Part shown: positions 8,429 to 16,596 of the stretch, one piece after another
Layout: each line of letters opens with the position of its first letter
Position numbering within the stretch: the stretch's first letter is position 1
The notes under the pieces: model-generated
What the model saw: the letters and a program-made list of their open reading frames with translations, nothing else
Databases searched by the model: none
What the model was told of the DNA's origin: nothing
Position numbers and translations under genes: made by a program
Assembly (NCBI RefSeq): GCF_001666835.1
Contig: NZ_LZJF01000163.1
Span: forward strand, 1 to 64,000
Direction: 5' to 3'
DNA from: Mycobacterium sp. E3251
GTDB taxonomy: Bacteria > Actinomycetota > Actinomycetes > Mycobacteriales > Mycobacteriaceae
Length of the DNA: 64,000 nt

Positions 8429-9594
8429 TGTCCCCCCGTGCCGGCGTTCGCGGGGTCGGGCGGTGGGCCCGGCGCCGGCCCCGGTGAGGGGGGCTGCGAC
8501 CAGATCGGGTGCGGTGCCTGCTCCGGCGGCACGGGCGGCGTTCCGGTGGGCGGGTCCACCGACTCAGAAGGCAGCTTCTGCTCGGGGTCCAAGAACCGGT
8601 TGTACATGCGCGCATCGATCGTCGGCCCGCTGAGCTGCCCCGGTATCAGGTTGGCCACGTAGGCCTTGAAAAACGGTCCAGAGCCTAGGCATTCGCCGAA
8701 CGACATCGCGTAGCGCTTGAATTTGGGCAGGCTCGCCTGGATGTCCTGCTTGCGGTTGTCGAGGACCTCGAGCACGCCGTTGAGCTTGTCGAGGGCCGGC
8801 TTGAGCTGCGTCCTGTTGTCGTTGACCAGCCCCGAAACCTGATGTGACACCGCGGTGAGATTGTTCATCAGCGCGTCGATGGAATCGCGTTCGTCCAGCA
8901 GCGCCGCGAGCAGCGCATTGGAGTCCGCCACCAGAGCGGCGATTTGTTGGCTGCGACGGCCCAGCACCGTCGAGACCTTGTTCGCGTTCCCCAGCAGGTT
9001 GCGCAGCTGCGTGTCGCGGTTGTTCAGTGTCTCGGAGAACCGGGCCACACCTTCCAACGCGGGCCTGACCTCCGAGGGTGTTTGCCTGAAGGTGTCCGCC
9101 AAAGTGGTTAGAGCAGAGGATAACTGCGCGGTATCCAGCCCGCTGATCTCCGTGGTCAGGTCTCCGAGCGCGTCGGGAAGGTCGTACGGCGAGTGAGTCC
9201 TGTTCAGGGGAATGGTGCCCGAGAGCTTTCCCTCTCCACGGGACGTGAGCTCGAGCATTTTGGCGCCGAGGATGGTTTCGGTCTTGATCGCGGCTTCGGT
9301 GCGGTCGCCCAGCGTGATGAATTTGCGGACGGTGAAGCCGACCCGGACCTTGGTCCCCTCCAATTTGATGTCGGTGACCCTGCCGACCCCCATCCCGGAA
9401 ACTCGCACCGAGTTACCCGTTCGAATGCCGCCGGCCTCGGAGAAGTATGCCGCGTAGTCGTTGGTGTTCTTGATGAATGGGAGCTTCTCGTAGTTGAAGG
9501 CCGCAACGGTCACACAGGCCAACATGAAGACACCCATCGCGCCGATCTTCCATGGGCTTTGCCGGACGCCGGCTTTGATTTTGGACTGGTTCAT
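8425..9594 (-). CDS. mceC: Mce family protein, C subunit
   Basis: A 389-residue protein starting at the ATG at 9594 (MNQSKIKAGVRQSPWKIG), which overlaps the mceB stop as ATGA; the longer open frame upstream lies inside mceB. It has a transmembrane anchor (about residues 18-38) and an MCE domain (YAAYFSEAGGIRTGNSVRVS, GMGVGRVTDI). A helical region and a Pro-rich tail (PPTGTPPVPPEQAPHP) follow. It is part of the hexameric lipid-transfer tube. Confidence 0.9.
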   Translation of the reverse strand: MNQSKIKAGVRQSPWKIGAMGVFMLACVTVAAFNYEKLPFIKNTNDYAAYFSEAGGIRTGNSVRVSGMGVGRVTDIKLEGTKVRVGFTVRKFITLGDRTEAAIKTETILGAKMLELTSRGEGKLSGTIPLNRTHSPYDLPDALGDLTTEISGLDTAQLSSALTTLADTFRQTPSEVRPALEGVARFSETLNNRDTQLRNLLGNANKVSTVLGRRSQQIAALVADSNALLAALLDERDSIDALMNNLTAVSHQVSGLVNDNRTQLKPALDKLNGVLEVLDNRKQDIQASLPKFKRYAMSFGECLGSGPFFKAYVANLIPGQLSGPTIDARMYNRFLDPEQKLPSESVDPPTGTPPVPPEQAPHPIWSQPPSPGPAPGPPPDPANAGTGGQ

Positions 9595-10622
9595 TGCGGC
9601 GTGCACCGTCCGCTCGGCTGCCCGACCAGCTTGATGAAGATCGGGTTGCCGCCCTTTCCGTTGACTTTCATCAGGACCTCGCAAAAGTAAAAGCCGAAGT
9701 AATCACCGTTGAGGCCTTGTCTTGCCAGGACCTGGTAGATATCGGGCAGTTGCTTGAGGAGGTTGTCGACGTAGTCACGATCCGAAAGCATCTGCGCTGA
9801 CATGCGATCCGTCTCGTGCACGACGTCCTTGATCGGCTGGCGGGCCTGGACTAGGAGATCGGCGACCGACCCTGCGGCCGCATTGATATAGGCGAGCCCC
9901 GTGGAGATCTCGTCTTTGCGCTGCGCCAAGCCGTTCACAAACTGGGACAGCTTGTCCAGGCCGTCGGAGAACTCGCGGTCGCGGGCGGCAAAGGTGTGCA
10001 GCACGGTGTTCAGGTTCGTGATCAGCTCGCTGATCAACTCGCTGCGCCCGGCCAACGTCGAGGTCAGCGTCGAGGTCTGGGCCAGCACCGAAGCCAGGGT
10101 TCCGCCTTGTCCCTGGAAGATTCGCAGTAACTGACCGGACAACGCGTTGACCTGGTCGGGGTCCAGCGCCCGGAACAGCGGCCGGAACCCACCGATCAGC
10201 GCATCGATGTCCAACGCGGGCGACGTCCGGGCCAACGGAATCGTCGCGCCCGCCGGCAGCCGGCGTGGGGAGCCCGGCCCCTCCTCGAGCGCGAGGTATC
10301 GGTCACCGATCAAGTTCTCATAGCGCACAAGGGCTTTGGTGCCCTCGGTGAGGCGCACACCTTTGTCCACCGAGAAGCCGATCACGACGGTGCCGTCGCG
10401 CTGCAGGTGCAGGTCCCCGACCTTGCCGACCTCCACCCCCGCGATGCGCACGAAGTTGCCGGACTTCAGCCCGGAGATGTTCGTGAAAACGGCCTGGTAG
10501 CCGGTGCGGTCCTCGAAGCGAAATTGACCGAACACGGTGATCAGGGTGAACGTGAAGACCGCGCACACCGCCGTGAAGGCGGCGATGCGCACGATGATGG
10601 CGGACATCTTTCGTCTTTTCAC
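9591..10622 (-). CDS. mceB: Mce family protein, B subunit
   Basis: A 343-residue protein, the usual MceB length. The start is taken as the GTG at 10622, which overlaps the mceA stop as GTGA like most junctions in this operon; the ATG at 10607 is an alternative. It has a transmembrane anchor (AAFTAVCAVFTFTLITVFG), an MCE domain (YQAVFTNISGLKSGNFVRIA, GVEVGKVGDL) and a helical region ending FIKLVGQPSGRCTPQ. It lacks the proline-rich tail of subunits C and D. Confidence 0.9.
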   Translation of the reverse strand: MKRRKMSAIIVRIAAFTAVCAVFTFTLITVFGQFRFEDRTGYQAVFTNISGLKSGNFVRIAGVEVGKVGDLHLQRDGTVVIGFSVDKGVRLTEGTKALVRYENLIGDRYLALEEGPGSPRRLPAGATIPLARTSPALDIDALIGGFRPLFRALDPDQVNALSGQLLRIFQGQGGTLASVLAQTSTLTSTLAGRSELISELITNLNTVLHTFAARDREFSDGLDKLSQFVNGLAQRKDEISTGLAYINAAAGSVADLLVQARQPIKDVVHETDRMSAQMLSDRDYVDNLLKQLPDIYQVLARQGLNGDYFGFYFCEVLMKVNGKGGNPIFIKLVGQPSGRCTPQ

Positions 10623-11887
10623 GGCGGCGGTTGTCCCCCACGGTAGAAGTAGCGCGGCGCTTCCGGCGGGTTCTTCGTGGTCGGGAACCAGTTCGCCCAC
10701 CACGGATTGCCGACGGCCATGTTGGTGCGGATCTCGTTCGGAGCCGCACCCCACCCGGTGTCGGTAACCAGCGCACGCACCGGGAAGTTGGCGCTCGGGT
10801 CGGGCAGCGACCCACAGCTGGGCTTGCCCCCGGGGCCGCCGGTGGCGTTCGTCTTCGGAAGGTGTTTCGGGTAGCGGTAGGGGTCGTCACCGAACAGCAG
10901 CCCGGCGTCCAAGATCACCGAGTAACCGTTGCCGCCCAATGCGTCTCGACCGCCGTGGTCGACGTACCATTGCGCGCCCTGGAACAGGCAGGTGAACGTC
11001 GGCGAGTACTTGTTCAGCAGCGCCGTGGTCGGATCGAGCAGGTTGATGGACCGCACGATGTTGGATTCGTTCCTGCCGATGACGTTGATGCCGGTCTGGC
11101 TCAGGCCGACCGCCGACAACAACAGCGTGTCGAGCGACCGCTGGTTCTCGGTCAGCGTGTTGCTGGTCGTAGTCGCCGAGTCGAGGATCGACAAAATGTT
11201 CTGGGCCGCATCGGAATAGACCGCCGTCGTCTTGCCGAACAGCCTCCAGTCCTTGTCGATGGTGTCCATCCGGGGATTGACGGTCAGCAGCACGTCGTTG
11301 GCACCGGTGATGGCCTGGCCGATCCGTTCCCCCTTTCCGCGCAACGCTTCGGAGAAGGCGGACAAGATCGCGTTGAGCTTCGCCGGATCGATCGCATGGA
11401 CCACCGATTGCAGGTTTTCGAAAACGGTGTTGACCTCGACCGTGACGTTTCTGGAACGCAGCACCGCGCCGGGCTTGAGCGGGGTCGCGCTGGGGTGTTC
11501 GGGCACGATCAGGTCGACGTACTTCGACCCGAATGCCGTCGTAGATTTGATCTCGGCCTCAAGGTTGCTCGGCAGGAACTTGAACGGGCCGGGCTGCATC
11601 TTGAGCTGCAGCTGAGCCGCTTTCACATCGGTGCCGATCGAACCGACCTGACCGACCTGCACGCCGCGCAGCTTGACCTTTGCCCCCTGCTCCATCACGA
11701 GACCGGCCCGGTCCGACACCAGGGTCAGCGGGATCGTTTCCTGGAATTTGCCCGAGAACGCCCCCGCGGTCAGCGCGATGATCGCGCCGATGAGGATGAA
11801 CAGCGTCGGCGCCCACCAGATCGGGTCGATTCTGCTGTGGCGGACCCGATTTCGTTGCCTCCGACCGCCCGCGCTGTGATTGCTCAT
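10619..11887 (-). CDS. mceA: Mce family protein, A subunit
   Basis: A 422-residue protein starting at the ATG at 11887 (MSNHSAGGRRQRNRV), four bases after the yrbEB stop. It has an anchor helix (about residues 28-48), an MCE domain (IPLTLVSDRAGLVMEQGAKV, RGVQVGQVGSIG) and a helical domain. The C-terminal conserved block reads FLCQ-like as TFTCLFQGAQWYVDHGG. The middle of the protein recalls M. tuberculosis Mce3A from memory, but I do not assign the group. Confidence 0.9.
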   Translation of the reverse strand: MSNHSAGGRRQRNRVRHSRIDPIWWAPTLFILIGAIIALTAGAFSGKFQETIPLTLVSDRAGLVMEQGAKVKLRGVQVGQVGSIGTDVKAAQLQLKMQPGPFKFLPSNLEAEIKSTTAFGSKYVDLIVPEHPSATPLKPGAVLRSRNVTVEVNTVFENLQSVVHAIDPAKLNAILSAFSEALRGKGERIGQAITGANDVLLTVNPRMDTIDKDWRLFGKTTAVYSDAAQNILSILDSATTTSNTLTENQRSLDTLLLSAVGLSQTGINVIGRNESNIVRSINLLDPTTALLNKYSPTFTCLFQGAQWYVDHGGRDALGGNGYSVILDAGLLFGDDPYRYPKHLPKTNATGGPGGKPSCGSLPDPSANFPVRALVTDTGWGAAPNEIRTNMAVGNPWWANWFPTTKNPPEAPRYFYRGGQPPP

Positions 11888-11891
11888 GCGG

Positions 11892-12740
11892 TCATCCGGA
11901 CAGGTTGAAGTTGCCGGACTGCCCGTAGACGGACAGCGAAATCGCCAGGCAGACAAACGCCGTGACGATCATCGATGACCGCACTGAACGACCGACAGCC
12001 TCCCCCACCCCGGCGGGACCCCCGGTCGCGGTGAAACCGTAGTAGGTGTGCACGACCATCACACCCGTCGCCATGGTCAGGGCCGCCAGAAACGACCAGA
12101 ACAAGTCGGTGGGGCGCAGGAACGTGGAGAAGTAGTGCTCGTACACGCCGCGGGACTGGCCGTAGCTGTAAATAGTCAGGAACTTGGCGGCGATGAAGGA
12201 CATCAGCACAGCAACGGCGTAGAGCGGGATTACGACGAGCACGCCGGCGATGATGCGTGTCGACGACAGATACGTGATGGCGCGGATACCCATCACTTCC
12301 AGCGCGTCGATCTCCTCGTTGATCCGCATGGCCCCCAGTTGCGCCGTCGCTCCGGCACCGATCGTGGCCGCCAATGCCAGACCGGCCGTGCAGGGCGCGA
12401 TCATCCGAACGTTCAGGAAAGCCGACAGAAAACCCGTCAGCGCCTCGACCCCGACGTTGGAAAGCGTGTCGTAACCCTGCACCGCGACCAGGGCGCCGGT
12501 GGTCAGCGTGAGGAAGCCGATGATGCCGACGGTTCCCCCGATCACCGCCAAAGCCCCTGTGCCCATGCCCATCTCGGCGATGAGCCGCAGCAGCTCGTTG
12601 GGGTAGCGGCGCACCGCGTCCACGGTGGAGGCCAGCGATTTTCCGTAGAATTCGGTCTGCTCACCCAGCTTGCGGGTGTAATCGGTCAGCCGCGGACCGA
12701 CGGTAACGAACCAGGACGGTTCCTGCGCCGCGCCGGTCAT
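11892..12740 (-). CDS. yrbEB: YrbE/MlaE permease, B subunit
   Basis: A 282-residue multi-spanning MlaE-type permease. Visible segments include GALAVIGGTVGIIGFLTLTT, the conserved loop GAGATAQLGAMRINEEIDAL-EVMG typical of the MlaE domain, and late helices (FLAALTMATGVMVV). The ATG at 12740 overlaps the yrbEA stop as ATGA. With YrbEA it would form the inner-membrane permease of the Mce system, energised by an ATPase (MceG) encoded elsewhere. Confidence 0.92.
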   Translation of the reverse strand: MTGAAQEPSWFVTVGPRLTDYTRKLGEQTEFYGKSLASTVDAVRRYPNELLRLIAEMGMGTGALAVIGGTVGIIGFLTLTTGALVAVQGYDTLSNVGVEALTGFLSAFLNVRMIAPCTAGLALAATIGAGATAQLGAMRINEEIDALEVMGIRAITYLSSTRIIAGVLVVIPLYAVAVLMSFIAAKFLTIYSYGQSRGVYEHYFSTFLRPTDLFWSFLAALTMATGVMVVHTYYGFTATGGPAGVGEAVGRSVRSSMIVTAFVCLAISLSVYGQSGNFNLSG

Positions 12741-13504
12741 TTGGCGGTCACCTTCACGCCGAGCGCGGTGAGCACGATGTTGATGAAGAACAGCGCCATG
12801 AAGGAGAAGACCACCGTCTCGTTGACGGCGTTGCCGACGCCGGTGGGTCCGCCGCCCACCGAAAGGCCCTTGTAGCAGGCGATCAGGCCCGCGGACAACC
12901 CGAACAGGGTTGCCTTGATCAGCGAGGTCACCACTTGGGGAAGCCCGGTGACCAGGGTCATTCCCGCGACGAACGCGCCGGGGGTGACGTGCTGAACGAA
13001 GACCACGAAAACGTAGCTCCCCGTCAACCCGGTGACAGCGACCACCGAGTACAGCAGGACCGCGACGAAGGTGGCGGCGATGATACGGGGAACCACCAGC
13101 GCCTGAATCGGATCGACGCCGATCACCTTCATCGCGTCGATTTCCTCGCGAATCGTCCGGGCGCCGAGGTCGGCGCACATCGCCGTCGACCCCGCGCCGG
13201 AGACGACCATCGCCGTGACGACCGGCCCCACCTGCGTCACCGATGCCAGCCCCGCGCCTGCGCCGGACAGGTCACCGGCCCCGATCTCGACCAGCAAGAT
13301 GTTCAGGACGAAGACGATGAGGACCGTGTACGGGATGGACAACATGATCGTCGGGAAGATGGAAACCCGGGCGACGAACCAGATCTGCTCGAGCAACTCC
13401 CGCCATGCCCACGGGCCCCGCACCGCTGCGACTAGCGCCTGGGCGCTGAGCACGAAGAAATCGCCCAGCGCGTTCATGGGCTTCGCAATGGCGGTGCCGT
13501 TCAT
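12737..13504 (-). CDS. yrbEA: YrbE/MlaE permease, A subunit (first gene of the mce operon)
   Basis: A 255-residue MlaE-family permease. It has the conserved cytoplasmic loop with ADLGARTIREEIDAMKVIG and membrane helices through to FFINIVLTALGVKVTAK. It is the first gene of a minus-strand operon of at least eight genes joined by 4-base overlaps or tiny gaps. More than 600 bases upstream carry no convincing gene and contain candidate operator sequences. Confidence 0.92.
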   Translation of the reverse strand: MNGTAIAKPMNALGDFFVLSAQALVAAVRGPWAWRELLEQIWFVARVSIFPTIMLSIPYTVLIVFVLNILLVEIGAGDLSGAGAGLASVTQVGPVVTAMVVSGAGSTAMCADLGARTIREEIDAMKVIGVDPIQALVVPRIIAATFVAVLLYSVVAVTGLTGSYVFVVFVQHVTPGAFVAGMTLVTGLPQVVTSLIKATLFGLSAGLIACYKGLSVGGGPTGVGNAVNETVVFSFMALFFINIVLTALGVKVTAK

Positions 13505-13603
13505 AGGGCGCGCTCGGCCCGACCGGCGTCCATATGGATCAACCCTTTTTCCATTCTCTTAACGCAATTAATCCGCTCGTAATTAACCAGCTTGAAAGCA
13601 CCG

Positions 13604-13631
13604 GATATCGCGGCACGCCGACCGCGATGTC
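13604..13631. promoter_or_regulatory. Candidate operator upstream of yrbEA
   Basis: Arms GATATCGCGG (13604-13613) and CCGCGATGTC (13622-13631) pair at 9 of 10 positions around an 8-base centre, about 100 bases upstream of yrbEA. The size fits a TetR- or GntR-type operator; regulators of both families are known for some mce operons. The binding protein is not encoded nearby, so this is inference from symmetry and position. Confidence 0.35.
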
Positions 13632-14057
13632 AGTTTGCCTGCGTAGATCACGCAAGGAATTTACGGGCAACATTGTGACCGCGTCAGGGTTGCAATCAAC
13701 ACGAAGAAATTTATCCAGCGGCGAGAAGGACTCGGCCGAGGGTTCATGCCGTCTGCGGCATCCGGCACGCGAGTATTCGAATAAAAGCCCAGGATGAGAC
13801 GATGATCTTTCCGTCGCACCGCGACCGAATTCAGCCCAGTGGGCGCCCCGGCGGTGGTGCTCGAAGACGGCCGGACCAACATGCGGCGAACGTCACAGAC
13901 GCTGCGGAGCGCCTCGGCCGTGGGAATGCGGAATGGCGACTCGTCGCTTGCCGAGTTTTCCGTTGCCAACAACCTAGTCGAGCGCTCACGGCCACCGTCC
14001 GTTTGGCTATCGCCGTCAGACGAACACGGTTCGGACTTTCGCTTTTCAAAGCAAGGT

Positions 14058-14078
14058 TTAGGTTCAGGCTGAGCCTAA
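14058..14078. promoter_or_regulatory. 21-base palindrome upstream of stf0, DtxR/IdeR-like
   Basis: TTAGGTTCAG, a central G, and CTGAGCCTAA pair at 9 of 10 positions. The outer TTAGGTT/CCTAA resembles the IdeR iron box, but the true box is 19 bases, so each half is one base too long here. It lies at about -63 to -43 relative to the proposed stf0 start, suiting an upstream regulator. The regulator is unknown. Confidence 0.45.
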
Positions 14079-14108
14079 ACACCACCTGCACGAGAATTTC
14101 CGCCCGGA

Positions 14109-14120
14109 TACGCTTGGCAG
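14109..14120 (+). promoter_or_regulatory. Candidate -10 element for a leaderless stf0 transcript
   Basis: TACGCT (14109-14114) fits the mycobacterial TANNNT -10 pattern and ends six bases before the GTG at 14121. That gene has no Shine-Dalgarno sequence. This arrangement is typical of leaderless mRNAs in mycobacteria, where the start codon is the first transcribed triplet. No clear -35 is visible. Confidence 0.4.
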
Positions 14121-14924
14121 GTGACCGATACCCCGTCCTCCTACCTGGTGCTGGCCTCCCAGCGCAGCGGCAGCACACTGCTGGTCGAGTCGCTGCGCGC
14201 GACTGGGGTGGCCGGCGAGCCCCAGGAGTTCTTCCAATACCTGCCGGCCACCAGCCAGGCGCCCCAGCCGCGCGAGTGGTTCGCCGGCGTGGAGGACGAG
14301 TCGATCTTGCAGCTGCTCGACCCGCTCGATGCCGGGACGCCGGACCTGGCGCCGCCCGAGATCTGGCGCGACTACATCCGCACGGTCGGCAGGACGCCGA
14401 ACGGGATATGGGGCGGCAAGCTGATGTGGAACCAGACGCCGCTCTTGTTGAACCGCGCGAAGAACCTGCCGAATCGCAGCGGCGACGGCCTGTTGGCCGC
14501 GATCACCGATGTGGTGGGTGAGGAGCCGCTGTTCATCTATGTGCATCGGCCCGACGTGATTTCGCAGGCGGTGTCGTTCTGGCGGGCGGTGCAGACGCGG
14601 GTGTGGCGAGGGCGGCCCGACCCGGCTCGCGATGCACGCGCTACCTATCACGCCGGCGCGATCGCGCACGTCGTCACCATGCTGCGCGCGCAGAACGAGG
14701 GCTGGCGGAATTGGTTCGCCGACGAGGGCGTCGAGCCGATGGAGATTCCGTATCCGGTGTTGTGGCGCAACCTGACTCAGGTGGTGGCCTCAATCCTGGA
14801 GGGGCTGGGGCTCGACCCGGGCCTGGCGCCCGAGCCGGTCCTGGAACGTCAGGCCGACCAGCGCTCCGATGAGTGGGTGGACCGGTACCGCGCGGACGCC
14901 GAGAAGCTCGGCCTGCCAACCTGA
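14121..14924 (+). CDS. stf0: Stf0-type sulfotransferase (trehalose 2-sulfotransferase)
   Basis: A 267-residue protein, the family's usual length. It shows the PAPS 5'-phosphosulfate loop (SQRSGSTLLVESL, residues 13-25), the GEPQEFFQY region, and the 3'-phosphate-binding segment YVHRPDVISQAVSFWRA. Stf0 transfers sulfate from PAPS to the 2-position of trehalose, the first step of sulfolipid-1 synthesis in M. tuberculosis; in other mycobacteria the product is often unknown. The GTG start appears leaderless. The gene opens a sulfur-related stretch with a YeiH exporter and cysK-cysE downstream. Confidence 0.88.
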   Translation: MTDTPSSYLVLASQRSGSTLLVESLRATGVAGEPQEFFQYLPATSQAPQPREWFAGVEDESILQLLDPLDAGTPDLAPPEIWRDYIRTVGRTPNGIWGGKLMWNQTPLLLNRAKNLPNRSGDGLLAAITDVVGEEPLFIYVHRPDVISQAVSFWRAVQTRVWRGRPDPARDARATYHAGAIAHVVTMLRAQNEGWRNWFADEGVEPMEIPYPVLWRNLTQVVASILEGLGLDPGLAPEPVLERQADQRSDEWVDRYRADAEKLGLPT

Positions 14925-14991
14925 CCGGAGCGCAAACCGCGCACGCCACCTAAATTCAGGGCGATCCAATCACTTGGTCGCCGCGGTCCAA

Positions 14992-15021
14992 GACGCCACT
15001 ATTCGCACAGAATGTGGCGTC
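14992..15021. promoter_or_regulatory. Inverted repeat upstream of the YeiH operon
   Basis: GACGCCAC (14992-14999) and GTGGCGTC (15014-15021) are a perfect 8-base inverted repeat with a 14-base centre. It lies about 30 bases upstream of the GTG of the small membrane protein gene, just before its GAGGAG ribosome site. It could be an operator for a sulfur- or redox-responsive regulator, or an mRNA hairpin. Confidence 0.35.
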
Positions 15022-15051
15022 CAGGGCCACCGTGAACGAGGAGCAATCATC

Positions 15052-15216
15052 GTGGGTGAACGCGCGCCGAGTGACGGGCGCGAGCAAGACGCGTCGCAAC
15101 GGCCGGCCCGGCCCGCGAGGCTCGGCTCGATATCGGTGGACTGGTGGGCTACCGCGGTGGCCGGTGTGATCGTCGCGCTCGCGGTGGCCAACGTGCTCCC
15201 GAAGATCCCATGGTGA
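15052..15216 (+). CDS. Small single-pass membrane protein upstream of yeiH
   Basis: A 54-residue protein. The GTG at 15052 has GAGGAG eight bases upstream. The N-terminal half is polar and charged, and the C-terminal half is one hydrophobic segment (WWATAVAGVIVALAVANVL) ending PKIPW. Its stop is four bases before the YeiH start, so the two are probably translated together. It may be a small partner of the exporter. I do not recognise a family. Confidence 0.65.
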   Translation: MGERAPSDGREQDASQRPARPARLGSISVDWWATAVAGVIVALAVANVLPKIPW

Positions 15217-15220
15217 CCGC

Positions 15221-16339
15221 GTGAGCACGGTTCGCGTCGAACCCGACGAAACGTCGGCCGAGGCCCCGTTCACCAGCACCCGTCCCCTCGACTACGTGCC
15301 GGGCATCCTGCTCCTGATCGGAGTAGGGGTGCTAGGCAAGTACGCCCAGGTCTGGTGGAACGCGGTGGCCAAGCACCAGCACTGGACGGTGCCCGACATC
15401 GAATACGTGTTGTGGGCCATCGTGATTGGGCTGCTCATCACCAACACCCTCGGCCTGCACCCGATCTTCCGGCCCGGCGTGCAGACTTACGAATTCTGGC
15501 TCAAGGTCGGCATCGTGGCGTTGGGTTCGCGATTCGTCCTCGGCGATATCGCCAAACTCGGCGGCCTCAGCCTGGTGCAGATTCTGGTGGACATGACGAT
15601 CGCCGGAACGATCATCATCGTCGCGGCGCGCGCGTTCGGGTTGTCGGGCAAGCTCGGCTCGCTGTTGGCGATCGGCACGTCCATCTGCGGGGTGTCGGCC
15701 ATCGTGGCCGCGAAGGGCGCGATCCGGGCCCGCAATGCCGACGTCAGCTACGCGATCGCGGCGATCTTGGCCCTGGGCGCGGTGTCGTTGTTCGTGCTGC
15801 CGCCGCTGGGGCACGCAATCGGACTGACCGACAACGAATTCGGTTTGTGGGCCGGCCTATCGGTGGACAACACCGCCGAGACCACGGCCACCGGCTATCT
15901 GTTCTCCGATCATGCGGGGAAGATCGCGGTGCTGGTCAAATCGACGCGTAACGCGTTGATTGGATTCGTGGTCCTGGGATTCGCGCTCTATTGGGCCGGA
16001 CGCGGGCAGGCCGACGAGATCGCGCCCGGCGCGAAAGCCAAGGTCGCGTTCATCTGGGCGAAGTTCCCGAAGTTCGTGCTCGGCTTCCTGGCGGTCTCCG
16101 CGATCGCGACCGCGGGCTGGCTGACCAAGGGCCAGACCGCCAACCTCGCCAACGTGTCGAAATGGGCATTCCTGCTGACCTTCGCCGGCGTGGGGCTCAA
16201 CACCGACATCCGCCAGATCGCGCGCACCGGATGGCGGCCGCTGGTCGTCGCGATCATCGGGCTCACCGTCGTCGCCGTGGTCTCACTGGGCATCGTGCTT
16301 TTGACCTCACGCGTATTCGGTTGGTACGCGGGCACTTAG
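15221..16339 (+). CDS. YeiH/UPF0324 family membrane protein, putative sulfate or sulfite exporter
   Basis: A 372-residue protein with about ten transmembrane segments. It has the family's conserved internal motifs: IGTSICGVSAIVAAKGAIRA near residues 145-165 and GLSVDNTAETTATGYLFS further on. The start is the GTG at 15221, four bases after the small upstream gene. YeiH-type proteins are linked by context in several bacteria to sulfur metabolism, including taurine or sulfolactate breakdown and sulfite release. Placement among stf0, a cysteine desulfurase remnant and cysK-cysE supports a sulfur anion substrate, but transport has not been shown here. Confidence 0.85.
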   Translation: MSTVRVEPDETSAEAPFTSTRPLDYVPGILLLIGVGVLGKYAQVWWNAVAKHQHWTVPDIEYVLWAIVIGLLITNTLGLHPIFRPGVQTYEFWLKVGIVALGSRFVLGDIAKLGGLSLVQILVDMTIAGTIIIVAARAFGLSGKLGSLLAIGTSICGVSAIVAAKGAIRARNADVSYAIAAILALGAVSLFVLPPLGHAIGLTDNEFGLWAGLSVDNTAETTATGYLFSDHAGKIAVLVKSTRNALIGFVVLGFALYWAGRGQADEIAPGAKAKVAFIWAKFPKFVLGFLAVSAIATAGWLTKGQTANLANVSKWAFLLTFAGVGLNTDIRQIARTGWRPLVVAIIGLTVVAVVSLGIVLLTSRVFGWYAGT

Positions 16340-16354
16340 CCGTGAACTAGCAGC

Positions 16355-16560
16355 TCACCCGACGTTGGTGCCGCCCTCGGCGATCCGCCGCACCGCGCGC
16401 AGGAAGACGTCGATCTCCTCGAACGTGTTGTGGAACGCGAACGACGGCCGAACGGTGGCCTTCAACCCGAGGCGGCGCAGCGTGGGCTGGGCGCAGTGAT
16501 GGCCGGCGCGCACGGCGATCCCCTCGGCGTTGAGCGCCTTGCCCACTCCGAGTGGATCGC
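16355..16560 (-). pseudogene. 3' remnant of a cysteine desulfurase gene (Csd/SufS class)
   Basis: About 67 codons match the C-terminal end of SufS-type cysteine desulfurases: EGIAVRAGHHCAQP contains the catalytic-Cys loop, followed by LGLKATVRPSFAFHNTFEEI and the original stop at 16355. The match ends abruptly near 16560, next to a long hairpin; the upstream frame has no homology and the other roughly 350 residues are absent. In other mycobacteria a desulfurase of this kind is encoded beside cysK-cysE and is the cargo of a family 2A encapsulin (MmpI type). No encapsulin gene is visible here. Confidence 0.75.
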
Positions 16561-16596
16561 CGCCAGCACGCCGGCCGGCCCGCCGGCGTGCTGGCG
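16561..16596. repeat. 15-bp perfect hairpin at the csd breakpoint
   Basis: CGCCAGCACGCCGGC (16561-16575) pairs perfectly with GCCGGCGTGCTGGCG (16582-16596) across a 6-base loop. It begins exactly where the cysteine desulfurase homology stops. No T-run follows, so it is not a classical terminator, but it could end transcription in either direction. It may also be a scar of the deletion that removed the 5' part of csd. Confidence 0.75.

Larger units (their letters stand above)
13505..14120. promoter_or_regulatory. Divergent regulatory region between the mce operon and stf0
   Basis: About 616 bases with no open frame I can support; the frames present have no recognisable domain. The yrbEA-proximal part is AT-rich for this genome and holds two copies of AATTAA at 13566 and 13581. 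An imperfect inverted repeat lies at 13604-13631, and a 21-base palindrome at 14058-14078 on the stf0 side. The length and symmetry suggest regulator binding sites for the mce operon and for stf0. Confidence 0.45.

Noticed and set aside
13661..13972. 103-codon minus-strand frame between yrbEA and stf0
   Set aside because: No ribosome site, no recognisable domain and shadow-like composition. The region reads better as regulatory.
14058..14078. Canonical IdeR iron box
   Set aside because: The palindrome is 21 bases, not 19, so the half-site spacing is wrong; kept only as DtxR/IdeR-like.
13802..14521. 239-codon plus-strand frame overlapping stf0
   Set aside because: It runs out of frame through stf0, whose product is clearly recognisable.
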